DNA of 9,393 nt from Microbacteriaceae bacterium (GCA_003454135.1 DMKW01000103.1:1-9393), one strand, 5' to 3'. Shown: positions 1-6,387, counted from the stretch's first letter. The notes: a model not told the origin generated them from the letters alone. Translations and numbers: made by a program.

Positions 1-288
1 CAGATGATCGTGCACCGTCACATCCTCGTCGACGGACAGCGCGTCGACCGCCCGTCCTTCCGCGTGAAGCCGGGCCAGCTCATCCACGTTCACCCCAAGA
101 GCGAGGGCATGGAGCCGTTCCAGGTCGCAGCGGCCGGCGGTCACGTCGACGTTCTGCCGAAGACGCCCGGCTACCTCGAAGTGGAGATCGACAAGCTTCA
201 GGCGCGGCTCCTGCGTCGCCCGAAGCGCGCCGAAGTGCCCGTGACGTGCGAAGTGCAGCTCGTCGTCGAGTATTACGCGGCTCGCTAG
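1..288 (+). CDS. rpsD: 30S ribosomal protein S4, C-terminal part (5' end cut by window edge)
   Basis: The open frame runs from the window edge to TAG at 286-288 and gives 95 residues. It contains the S4 RNA-binding domain core, including HRHILVDGQRVDRPSFRVKPG, continuing through a P-G-Y-L-E-V stretch to the end VVEYYAAR, which is typical of bacterial S4. S4 is a primary 16S rRNA-binding protein of the small subunit body and an early assembly factor. Family members of this type are about 200-210 residues, so roughly the first 110 lie upstream. The ATG at position 4 is an internal methionine and not the start, because the conserved domain is already under way there. A strong terminator follows 22 nt after the stop, so this is probably the last gene of its transcript. 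Identification is near certain from the motif order. Confidence 0.96.
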   Translation, partial: QMIVHRHILVDGQRVDRPSFRVKPGQLIHVHPKSEGMEPFQVAAAGGHVDVLPKTPGYLEVEIDKLQARLLRRPKRAEVPVTCEVQLVVEYYAAR

Positions 289-310
289 GGCGAACAGAAG
301 CAATACAGTG

Positions 311-348
311 GGAGCGGATCGCCTTCGGGCGGTCCGCTCCTTCTCTTT
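311..348 (+). terminator. Rho-independent terminator after rpsD
   Basis: A 13-bp stem (311-323 with 328-340) has a single G-U wobble and closes on a TTCG tetraloop (324-327) flanked by C and G, the very stable cUUCGg form. The T-rich tail TTCTCTTT follows at 341-348. It lies 22 nt after the rpsD stop. The next gene starts at 373, so that gene needs either read-through or its own promoter. Confidence 0.88.
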
Positions 349-362
349 CGACCCACACGATT

Positions 363-367
363 GGTGG
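363..367 (+). promoter_or_regulatory. Ribosome binding site deciding the DUF948 gene start
   Basis: GGTGG lies 5 nt before the ATG at 373. TTG (361) and GTG (364) are also in frame, but they lie inside this site and have no comparable purine-rich sequence upstream. This favours ATG 373. Confidence 0.55.
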
Positions 368-372
368 AACTC

Positions 373-738
373 ATGAGCGGTGGCGACATTGCCGGACTGA
401 TTGCCGCGGTGGTCTTCGCCGTGCTCGTGGGGCTGCTCGCTGTGCCGCTCGTCAAGCTCGGCAAGGTGCTCGACGAGACGCGGGACGCGATCCACGAACT
501 CAGCGCGAACGTGACGCCGATTCTCGAAGAGGCGGCGACGACGATCAGCGAGACCAACAAGCAGCTCGCTCGCGTCGACGCGATCACGAGCGGAATCGCC
601 GACGCGACGGGCAACGTCTCGTCCCTCATCGCCCTGTTCGCCGCGACCCTCGGTGGCCCGCTCATCAAGCTCGCCGGGTTTTCCGCCGCCGTGCGCGTGG
701 CGATAGCCGGGCTCAAGCCGAAGGCGCGTTCGAAGTAA
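373..738 (+). CDS. DUF948 domain-containing membrane protein (YtxG-like)
   Basis: This is a 121-residue protein starting MSGGDIAGLIAAVVF. One hydrophobic segment spans about residues 5-27. A polar, probably coiled-coil stretch follows (about 30-85: LDETRDAIHELSANVTPILEEAATTISETNK) with regularly spaced hydrophobic positions. A second moderately hydrophobic, glycine-containing stretch covers about 83-113, and the tail is basic (KPKARSK). This is the layout of the DUF948 family, which includes Bacillus YtxG, a small membrane-anchored general-stress protein of unknown biochemical role. The location between rpsD and alaS, next to a second small anchored protein, matches other actinobacteria. Function is unknown. 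I infer an anchored extended helix, perhaps a scaffold, but nothing in the sequence indicates an enzyme. Start chosen at ATG 373 for its Shine-Dalgarno; TTG 361 or GTG 364 would add four or three residues. Confidence 0.82.
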   Translation: MSGGDIAGLIAAVVFAVLVGLLAVPLVKLGKVLDETRDAIHELSANVTPILEEAATTISETNKQLARVDAITSGIADATGNVSSLIALFAATLGGPLIKLAGFSAAVRVAIAGLKPKARSK

Positions 739-783
739 GCTTGATTCAGGCTTCGCTTGGGGAACATCCGTTTCCCCGCTCAC

Positions 784-790
784 GAGGGAG
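784..790 (+). promoter_or_regulatory. Ribosome binding site of the 76-residue gene
   Basis: GAGGGAG lies 8 nt upstream of ATG 799, a good Shine-Dalgarno. It fixes the start at 799 rather than at the in-frame TTG further upstream (757), which would put a polar extension in front of the membrane segment. Confidence 0.7.
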
Positions 791-798
791 TAATTTTC

Positions 799-1029
799 AT
801 GAAGAACGTGCTGTGGCTCATCATCGGTGTCGGCCTCGGATTCGTGGCCGCCCACCAGCTCAACAAGACCCCAGAGGGCAAGAGATTCTTCGAGGATGTC
901 GACAGCCGAGCCCACGAGTTCAGTAGCGCCGTCATCGACGGCTACAAGGCCCGCGAAGCAGAGTTGCGCGCGGCCGTCGCGGACGCGGAAGGCGTGATCG
1001 CCGACCTGTCGAAGCGCAACTCGAGCTAG
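799..1029 (+). CDS. Small single-pass membrane protein of unknown function (YtxH-like layout)
   Basis: The protein has 76 residues. A short N-terminus is followed by a hydrophobic segment at about 3-19 (VLWLIIGVGLGFVAAHQ) and then a charged region. That region includes TPEGKRFFEDVDSR (24-37) and a helical, Ala/Glu-rich tail (50-73). The glycine-studded membrane anchor followed by a K/P-x-G-K type segment and an amphipathic tail resembles the general layout of YtxH-type proteins, which pair with DUF948 proteins in Bacillus. This is an analogy of layout and neighbourhood, not proven homology. I do not recognise a specific family. It starts 60 nt after the DUF948 gene and ends 50 nt before alaS, so the three genes may share a transcript. 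The purine-rich site at 784-790 supports this start. Confidence 0.75.
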   Translation: MKNVLWLIIGVGLGFVAAHQLNKTPEGKRFFEDVDSRAHEFSSAVIDGYKAREAELRAAVADAEGVIADLSKRNSS

Positions 1030-1043
1030 ACCCATTTCTTCGC

Positions 1044-1063
1044 GGTCGAGCCGCGGCTCGGCC
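1044..1063 (+). repeat. Inverted repeat/hairpin in the alaS leader
   Basis: The core 1047-1060 (CGAGCCGCGGCTCG) is a perfect 14-nt palindrome. One wobble pair and two further G-C pairs extend it to 1044-1063. As RNA it can form an 8-bp stem (1044-1051 with 1056-1063) around a CGCG loop. It ends 16 nt before the alaS ATG and has no T-tract, so it is not a terminator. It could be a protein-binding palindrome or a leader hairpin, or chance in G+C-rich DNA. Confidence 0.45.
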
Positions 1064-1079
1064 CCCGATCCAGGACACC

Positions 1080-3734
1080 ATGCAGACCGCTGATATTCGT
1101 CGACGTTGGCTCGACTACTTCTCCGAACGCGGCCACACGGTCGTTCCATCCGCGTCCCTCGTGAGCGACGACCCGTCGCTGCTCTTCACGGTCGCCGGCA
1201 TGGTGCCGTTCGTGCCGTACCTCTCGGGACTCGTGCCGCCGCCCTACCCGCGCGCGACGAGCGTGCAGAAGTGCATCCGCACCCTCGATATCGAGGAGGT
1301 CGGCAAGACCACGCGCCACGGCACTTTCTTCCAGATGAACGGCAACTTCTCCTTCGGCGACTACTTCAAGGAGCAGGCGATCGCGTACGCGTGGGAACTG
1401 CTCACGACATCCGAGGCCGATGGCGGCTACGGCTTCGCCGAGAGGGACCTCTGGGTCACCGTCTACAAGGACGACGACGAAGCCGTGGGCTATTGGAAGA
1501 AGATCGCCGGGCTTCCGGATGAGCGCATCCAGCGCCTCGGGATGGAGAGCAACTACTGGTCGACGGGGCAGCCGGGCCCCGCCGGACCGAGTTCGGAGAT
1601 CTTCTTCGACCGTGGTCCCGCCTACGGCAAGGAGGGCGGACCCGCCGCCGACGACGACCGGTACATCGAGATCTGGAACCTCGTCTTCATGCAGTACCTG
1701 CGCGGTCCGGGCCAGGGCAAGAACTTCGAGATCCTCGCCGAGCTGCCGAAGAAGAACATCGATACGGGCATGGGCCTCGAGCGCGTCGCCTTCATCAAGC
1801 AGGGTGTGGAGAACCTCTACGAGATCGACCAGGTTCGGCCCGTGCTCGACCGGGCCGCCGAGATCTCCGGTCGACGATACGGGGCGGAACACGACGACGA
1901 CGTGCGGATGCGCGTGGTCGCCGATCACGTGCGATCCGCGCTCATGCTCATGGCCGACGGCGTCACCCCGTCGAACGAGGGGCGCGGCTACGTGCTTCGT
2001 CGCCTGCTGCGCCGCACCGTGCGATCGATGCGCCTGCTCGGAGTGGACGCGCCGACGTTCACCGAACTCTTCACGACGTCGCGCGACGCGATGAAGAGCG
2101 CATATCCCGAGGTCGAACACGACTACGACCGCATCGGACGGCTCGCCTACGCCGAGGAGGAGACGTTCCTGCGCACGCTCGCGAGCGGCACGAGCATCCT
2201 CGACCTCGCCGTGGCGAAGACGCAGAAGTCGGGCGCTCGCGAGCTCCCCGGCGACACGGCGTTCCTGCTGCACGACACGTTCGGCTTTCCGATCGACCTC
2301 ACGCTCGAGATGGCGGAGGAGGCCGGCCTGAGCGTCGACCGCGCGGCCTTCGACGCGCTCATGCTCGATCAGCGCACCATGGCCAAAGCCGACGCGAAGG
2401 CCAAAAAGACCCTCATGGCCGACCTCTCCGTGTACAGCGCTTTCCGCGCGCAGGGCGAGACGGTGTTCACCGGCTACGACTATCTCACGACCGATTCGAC
2501 CATCCTGGGCCTGATCAAGGACGGCGTCTCCGTCAACCGGGCCTCGGCCGGCGACATCGCCGAGGTGATCCTCGCGGAGACCTCGCTCTACCCGGAGTCC
2601 GGCGGCCAGGAGGCCGACGCGGGCAGCATCGTCGGCAACGGCTTCGACCTCGAGGTGCTCGACGTGCAGCGCCCGGTCAAGGGGCTCGTGAGTCACCGGG
2701 TGCAGGTGCGTTCCGGCGAGGTCAGCGTCGGCGCTCCCGCCACGAGCGTGGTCGACCCGGAGTGGCGCCGCGGCGCCACCCAGGCGCACTCCGCGACCCA
2801 CCTCATCCATGCGGCGCTGAGGCAGGTTCTCGGTCCGGAGGCCCACCAGGCCGGTTCGTACAACAAGGCCGGTTATATGCGGCTCGATTTCAACTGGAGC
2901 AATCCGCTGTCTCCGGCGACGCGAAGCGAGATCGAGGAGATCTCCAATAACGCGATCCGCCAGAATCTCGAGGTCGAGACGCGCGTGATGCCGCTCGACG
3001 AGGCGCGGGCTCTCGGCGCCATGGCGCTCTTCGGCGAGAAGTACGGCGAGACGGTGCGGGTCGTGGAGATCGGCGGCCCGTGGTCCCTCGAACTATGCGC
3101 GGGCACCCACGTGACCCGCAGCTCCGAGGTTGGCATCATCAACCTCGTGAGCGAGTCGTCGATCGGCTCGACCAACCGCAGGATCGAGTCCCTCGTAGGC
3201 ATCGAGGCGTTCCGTGATCTCGCCACCGAGCGGGCGATAGTCTCCGAGCTCACGTCGAGCCTCAAGACGCCCCGCGACCAGATTCCGGAGCGGATCTCCG
3301 AGCTGCTCGCCAACCTCAAGGCCGCCGAGAAGCGCATCGCCGAGTTCGAGTCGGCCGCGCTGCTCGAACGGGTGCCGGCCCTCGTTGCCGAGGCGACGAC
3401 CGACGGCGGCCTCACCGTGTTGAGCAAGCACGTGGGCACCCTCGCGTCGTCCGACGACCTGCGCAGCCTCGTGACGGCCGTGCGCGGTCGGCTCGGGGCC
3501 GAGCCGGCAGTTGTGGCCCTCGCCGCGGATGTCGCCGGCAAGCCGGCCGTGATCGTCGCAACCAACGACGCCTCGCGCCAGCGCGGCGCCAAGGCGGGGG
3601 GGCTCGCCAAGACGGCTGCGGGCATCCTCGGCGGCGGTGGTGGCGGCAAGGACGACCTCGCGCAGGGTGGCGGATCGAAGCTCGACGCGATCCCCGCCGC
3701 GCTCGAGGCCATCGTGGCCGCCCTGCCGAGGTAG
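1080..3734 (+). CDS. alaS: Alanine--tRNA ligase
   Basis: AlaRS activates alanine with ATP and charges tRNA-Ala; its editing domain removes mischarged Ser and Gly. The protein has 884 residues, the usual length (E. coli about 876). The N-terminal class II catalytic domain shows motif 2 at about residues 79-97 (RHGTFFQMNGNFSFGDYFK) and motif 3 around 228-235 (DTGMGLER). The editing domain carries both zinc-site pairs: H570-x3-H574 (HSATH) and C673-x3-H677 (CAGTH). A helical linker and the C-terminal DHHA1-like domain follow, ending in a six-glycine run (851-856) and a GGG-containing tail, as is common in AlaRS. The ATG at 1080 gives the conserved start MQTADIRRRWLDYF, with AGGA 4 nt upstream. 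The TAG stop is followed after one codon by the ruvX start in the same frame. All key residues are present, so the enzyme should be active. Confidence 0.98.
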   Translation: MQTADIRRRWLDYFSERGHTVVPSASLVSDDPSLLFTVAGMVPFVPYLSGLVPPPYPRATSVQKCIRTLDIEEVGKTTRHGTFFQMNGNFSFGDYFKEQAIAYAWELLTTSEADGGYGFAERDLWVTVYKDDDEAVGYWKKIAGLPDERIQRLGMESNYWSTGQPGPAGPSSEIFFDRGPAYGKEGGPAADDDRYIEIWNLVFMQYLRGPGQGKNFEILAELPKKNIDTGMGLERVAFIKQGVENLYEIDQVRPVLDRAAEISGRRYGAEHDDDVRMRVVADHVRSALMLMADGVTPSNEGRGYVLRRLLRRTVRSMRLLGVDAPTFTELFTTSRDAMKSAYPEVEHDYDRIGRLAYAEEETFLRTLASGTSILDLAVAKTQKSGARELPGDTAFLLHDTFGFPIDLTLEMAEEAGLSVDRAAFDALMLDQRTMAKADAKAKKTLMADLSVYSAFRAQGETVFTGYDYLTTDSTILGLIKDGVSVNRASAGDIAEVILAETSLYPESGGQEADAGSIVGNGFDLEVLDVQRPVKGLVSHRVQVRSGEVSVGAPATSVVDPEWRRGATQAHSATHLIHAALRQVLGPEAHQAGSYNKAGYMRLDFNWSNPLSPATRSEIEEISNNAIRQNLEVETRVMPLDEARALGAMALFGEKYGETVRVVEIGGPWSLELCAGTHVTRSSEVGIINLVSESSIGSTNRRIESLVGIEAFRDLATERAIVSELTSSLKTPRDQIPERISELLANLKAAEKRIAEFESAALLERVPALVAEATTDGGLTVLSKHVGTLASSDDLRSLVTAVRGRLGAEPAVVALAADVAGKPAVIVATNDASRQRGAKAGGLAKTAAGILGGGGGGKDDLAQGGGSKLDAIPAALEAIVAALPR
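3728..3732 (+). promoter_or_regulatory. Ribosome binding site of ruvX inside the end of alaS
   Basis: GAGGT spans the last alaS codons and the first base of its TAG stop, 5 nt before GTG 3738. It supports the GTG start at 3738 over the later in-frame GTG at 3750 and suggests that ruvX translation is coupled to alaS. Confidence 0.65.
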
Positions 3735-3737
3735 CGG

Positions 3738-4199
3738 GTGCGGCCGGGAGTGCGGTTGGGCGTCGATGTGGGCAAGGTGCGCATCGGGGTGGCGAACAGC
3801 GACCCGCACGGGATGCTTGCGACCCCGGTCGCGACCGTGGCGCGCGGTGAGGGCGACGTCGCGCGGATCCTCGCCGAGGCCGTCGAACGTGGCGCGGTCG
3901 AGATCGTTGTCGGCCTGCCGCTCGCCCTGTCCGGAGGAGACTCGGCGTCCACCCAGGATGCACGGGACTTCGCGTCGCGCGTCGCGCGAGCCACCGCAAC
4001 CCCGGTACGCCTCGTGGACGAACGCCTCTCGACGGTGTCGGCGAACCGCGCCATGCGCGCCACCGGCAGGAGCACGAAGAAGTCCCGGTCGGTCATCGAC
4101 CAAGTGGCTGCGGTTATAATCTTGCAGCATGCCCTCGACGCCGAGAGAGCCGGTGGAATCCCACCCGGTGTCGTCGTCGCGCCGGATGAAGGATCGTGA
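3738..4199 (+). CDS. ruvX: Putative pre-16S rRNA nuclease, RuvX/YqgF family
   Basis: The protein has 153 residues, a typical length for this RNase H-fold family. Bacterial members act in maturation of the 16S rRNA 5' end; an older proposal was Holliday junction resolution. The family motifs are in order: LGVDVGKVRIGVA near the start with acidic D10, VVGLPLALSG (57-66), VDERLST (93-99) and IDQVAAVIILQHAL (120-133) with D121 near the C-terminus. These acidic residues form the expected metal site. The GTG start gives MRPGVRLGVD, a beginning common in actinobacterial members. The gene follows alaS by 3 nt and precedes mltG by 3 nt, all in one frame. The AVIILQ segment uses ATA and TTG codons, unusual for this G+C-rich context, and creates a TATAAT on the DNA (4115-4120). 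Confidence 0.93.
   Translation: MRPGVRLGVDVGKVRIGVANSDPHGMLATPVATVARGEGDVARILAEAVERGAVEIVVGLPLALSGGDSASTQDARDFASRVARATATPVRLVDERLSTVSANRAMRATGRSTKKSRSVIDQVAAVIILQHALDAERAGGIPPGVVVAPDEGS
4115..4120 (+). promoter_or_regulatory. Candidate internal -10 element upstream of mltG
   Basis: A perfect TATAAT lies inside the ruvX coding sequence, 82 nt before the mltG start. At 16-18 nt spacing there is no recognisable TTGACA-like -35, and no TG extension sits directly in front. It may drive extra transcription of mltG and the aro genes, or it may only reflect the codons for V-I-I in a conserved RuvX segment. Confidence 0.3.
4189..4193 (+). promoter_or_regulatory. Ribosome binding site of mltG
   Basis: AAGGA lies 9 nt before GTG 4203, within the last codons of ruvX. 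The ruvX stop (4197-4199) is in the mltG frame, so GTG 4203 is the earliest possible start. Confidence 0.65.
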
Positions 4200-4202
4200 C
4201 TC

Positions 4203-5483
4203 GTGGCAGATGAGCCCAGCTGGGATGACATTTTTTCGTCGCAGCCCCGCCCGACGGGCGAAAGCAGCGACGAGGCTCCCCGGAGTCGGCGCGAGGCGCG
4301 CGAGAGTACCGGTCGTCGCGCGACCCGAACGACCGATGACGCCCCCGTTCGACACGAGCGAGCGAAACGCGGCGATCGCGGTGATCGAGTGGACGAGCAC
4401 GGCCTGCCGCCGCGCCGCAAGCGCAAGCTCACCTGGCTCTGGGTGTTGTTGGGCATCCTCGTGTTGCTCGGCGGGGGAGCCGCGGCCGTCTTCTTCACGT
4501 TCGAACCCCAGATCAGGCACGTGCTCGGGTGGGAAGAACCGATCGACTACACCGGCGCAGGCACCGGCAAGGTCGTCGTGACGATCACGAACGGCCAGAT
4601 CGGCTCGGATGTCGCGAAAACGCTCGCTGGGGACGGCGTCACCAAGACCTACACGGCCTTCTACAAGCTCCTACTCAGGCAGAACCCCCCGGTGGAGTTC
4701 CATCCCGGCAGCTACCAGCTCAAGAAGGAGATGAGCGCCAAGTCAGCGCTTGCCGCTCTGGCCGATCCCAAGAACAAGGTGTCCACCCAGGTCGTGCTGC
4801 CCGAGGGCATAACAGTCAAGGGCGTGATCAACCGGCTCGCCGACCTGAGCGAGAGCACCGGCGTCTCGCGCGCCCAACTCGAGGCCGCGGCGGCCGACTA
4901 CAAGTCGTTCGGGCTGCCGGCCGAGGCGCCGAGCCTCGAGGGTTACCTCTTCCCGGCCACTTACTCGCTCGACCCCGGGCAGACAGCGCACGCCATGCTG
5001 CAGACCTTCGTCTCGACGATGTTCCAGCACCTGGATGCCGACGGCGTCGTGCCCGCAGATCGCCACAAGATTCTCACACTTGCGTCGATCACGCAGAAGG
5101 AGGGCGGCAGTTCGGCCGACTTCCTGAAGGTCGCGCGAGTGTGGGACAACCGGATCGCCGCCGGCATGCCGCTCCAATCCGACGCCACCGTGAGCTACGG
5201 CTCTGGCGGAACCACGATCTCCACGACCAACGCCCAGCGGGCCGACAAGAGCAACCCGTACAACACCTACGCGAACCCGGGGCTGCCAATCGGGCCGATC
5301 TGCAACCCGGGCGACGCCGCCATCAAGGCGACCCTGCATCCCGCCGACGGAACGTGGCTATTCTTCGTGCTCGTGAACGGCGAGACGGGCGAGACGGTGT
5401 TTTCCACGACGCTTGCCGAGCACAACGCCGCGGTGAAACAGTGGCAGGCATGGCTGCGCGCCCACCCGGGATTCGACGGGTGA
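4203..5483 (+). CDS. mltG: Endolytic peptidoglycan transglycosylase MltG (YceG-like)
   Basis: This membrane-anchored lytic transglycosylase cleaves nascent glycan strands and is thought to set their length by terminating synthesis. The protein has 426 residues. A polar, Arg-rich and probably disordered cytoplasmic tail (about 1-76) ends in RRKRK, followed by one membrane segment (about 77-100). Then comes an extracytoplasmic LysM-like region (about 122-200, including the PGSYQLK stretch) and the YceG catalytic domain. Conserved blocks are LEGYLFPATY (245-254), ASITQKE (294-300) with E300 in the position of the catalytic glutamate, and YNTYANPGLPIGPICNPG (353-370) near the end. The protein is longer than E. 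coli MltG (about 340) mainly because of the cytoplasmic tail, which is usual in actinobacteria. GTG 4203 is the first start after an in-frame stop and has AAGGA upstream. The stop overlaps the aroE start by 4 nt. Confidence 0.95.
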   Translation: MADEPSWDDIFSSQPRPTGESSDEAPRSRREARESTGRRATRTTDDAPVRHERAKRGDRGDRVDEHGLPPRRKRKLTWLWVLLGILVLLGGGAAAVFFTFEPQIRHVLGWEEPIDYTGAGTGKVVVTITNGQIGSDVAKTLAGDGVTKTYTAFYKLLLRQNPPVEFHPGSYQLKKEMSAKSALAALADPKNKVSTQVVLPEGITVKGVINRLADLSESTGVSRAQLEAAAADYKSFGLPAEAPSLEGYLFPATYSLDPGQTAHAMLQTFVSTMFQHLDADGVVPADRHKILTLASITQKEGGSSADFLKVARVWDNRIAAGMPLQSDATVSYGSGGTTISTTNAQRADKSNPYNTYANPGLPIGPICNPGDAAIKATLHPADGTWLFFVLVNGETGETVFSTTLAEHNAAVKQWQAWLRAHPGFDG

Positions 5484-6343
5484 GCGCCGTCGAGCGTCGA
5501 CTCGCCGTGCTCGGGTCCCCGATCGCGCACTCCAAGTCGCCCGCGCTGCACCGGGCCGCATACGCAGCCCTCGACCTGCCGTGGCGCTATGAGACGATCG
5601 ATGTGACCTCGGAGGCCCTGCCCGAGTTTCTAGCCTCCTGCGGGCACGAGTGGCGCGGGCTCTCGCTCACGATGCCGCTCAAGCGCGACGTGCTCCCGCT
5701 GCTCGACGAGATGGACGAGTACGTGGAAATCACAGGCGGCGCGAACACCGTCATCTTCGACGAGCACCGCGGCGTGCGCAGGACCCGCGGCTTCAACACC
5801 GACGTCTACGGATTTCGTGAGGCGTTCCGTTCGGTTGGGGTGCGCCGGCTCAGCTCGGTTCGCCTGCTCGGGGGCGGCGCGACCGCCGCGTCGGCGATGG
5901 CCGCTGTCGCAGAACTCGGCGCCAAGCGAATCGCGATCTCCGCTCGCGCTCCCCGCAAGGTGACGCGACTGCTCGCCCTCGGCGAACGCCTCGGCGTCGA
6001 CGTGGAGATCGAGCTGCTGAGCGAACTCGACGACAGCGTCGTGCCGGACGTGGTCATCAGCACGATTCCCGGCTCGGCCCAGGTCGACATCCCGTTCACC
6101 GAGGACACACGCGCGAGAAGCGTGCTGCTCGAGGTGGCCTACGACCCGTGGCCGACACCGCTCGCCGCGTCATGGCTCGCCGCGGGCGGTCGGGTGATCC
6201 CCGGCGTCGAGATGCTCGTCAACCAGGCGCTCATGCAGGTGCGCATCTTTGTGAGCGGTCATCCGCATCGCGCCCTGCGCGGCGAATCGCGCGTCTTCGC
6301 CGCGATGCGCGCGGCCGTGGGCCTCGACGGCGCCTCGAGCTAG
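5480..6343 (+). CDS. aroE: Shikimate dehydrogenase
   Basis: The enzyme reduces 3-dehydroshikimate to shikimate, normally with NADPH, in the cytoplasm. The protein has 287 residues, a normal length. The substrate site shows GSPIAHSKSP with S18 and S20, LTMPLK with catalytic K68, GGANT with N89 and GFNTD with catalytic D108. The dinucleotide-binding loop is LLGGGATAAS (129-138). C-terminal blocks include VVISTIPGSA (191-200), YDPWPTPLA (221-229) and GVEMLVNQA (242-250). The usual NRT cofactor-specificity motif is replaced by ARA (155-157), which retains the arginine. The GTG start at 5480 gives MSAVERRLAVLGSP and overlaps the mltG stop in GTGA, so translation is probably coupled. GGGA at 5468-5471 may act as a Shine-Dalgarno. 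The gene begins the chorismate-pathway part of the cluster. Confidence 0.95.
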   Translation: MSAVERRLAVLGSPIAHSKSPALHRAAYAALDLPWRYETIDVTSEALPEFLASCGHEWRGLSLTMPLKRDVLPLLDEMDEYVEITGGANTVIFDEHRGVRRTRGFNTDVYGFREAFRSVGVRRLSSVRLLGGGATAASAMAAVAELGAKRIAISARAPRKVTRLLALGERLGVDVEIELLSELDDSVVPDVVISTIPGSAQVDIPFTEDTRARSVLLEVAYDPWPTPLAASWLAAGGRVIPGVEMLVNQALMQVRIFVSGHPHRALRGESRVFAAMRAAVGLDGASS

Positions 6344-6352
6344 CCCGGCGCG

Positions 6353-6370
6353 AGTGGGACGATTCCCGCT
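6353..6370 (+). repeat. Small hairpin between aroE and aroC
   Basis: A 7-bp stem (6353-6359 with 6364-6370, one G-U pair) surrounds the loop CGAT in the 44-nt gap before aroC. It ends 4 nt before the aroC Shine-Dalgarno. There is no T-tract, so it is not an intrinsic terminator. It might modulate aroC translation or mRNA stability, or be chance. Confidence 0.35.
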
Positions 6371-6374
6371 GTGC

Positions 6375-6379
6375 AAGGA
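6375..6379 (+). promoter_or_regulatory. Ribosome binding site deciding the aroC start
   Basis: AAGGA lies 8 nt before ATG 6388. Together with the conserved first residues MLRWLTAGESHG, this rules out the long upstream extension that stays open in this frame back into aroE. Confidence 0.75.
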
Positions 6380-6387
6380 TTATCCCC

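Noticed and set aside
759..777. GGGGAA...TTCCCC inverted repeat in the gap before the 76-residue gene
   Set aside because: It has only 6 bp with a 7-nt loop and no T-tract, and could be chance; not strong enough to call a regulatory element.
1026..2846. Long open frame (606 codons) on the minus strand opposite alaS
   Set aside because: The translation is rich in Arg, Glu, His, Val and Gly with no recognisable domain, and it lies antisense to a clearly conserved alaS. G+C-rich codon bias commonly leaves such antisense frames open.
3630..3646. GG-repeat run that could form a two-tier G-quadruplex
   Set aside because: It encodes the six-glycine run common near the AlaRS C-terminus, so protein function explains it.
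4215..4236. Palindrome CCCAGCTGGG followed by six Ts, resembling a terminator at the start of mltG
   Set aside because: A hairpin here has at most a 3-bp stem around AGCT, too weak for termination, and the bases encode the mltG N-terminus (PSWDDIF).
2873..4520. Two long minus-strand open frames (541 and 475 codons) opposite alaS, ruvX and mltG
   Set aside because: Both are Arg/Ser/Ala/Pro- or His/Arg/Gly-rich with no motif. They span three conserved genes on the other strand, so they are bias shadows.
4529..5479. In-frame upstream extension of aroE through most of mltG
   Set aside because: The extension is an alternative frame of the conserved mltG. AroE homology begins at GTG 5480, where the GTGA overlap gives a natural start.
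6375..6380. AAGGAT 7 nt before the aroC ATG, resembling a leaderless -10
   Set aside because: It lacks the first T of TANNNT, and AAGGA at 8-nt spacing is better explained as a Shine-Dalgarno.
6148..6387. In-frame upstream extension of aroC into aroE
   Set aside because: Chorismate synthase begins MLRWLTAGESHG at ATG 6388 with a good Shine-Dalgarno; the extension is an alternative frame of aroE.
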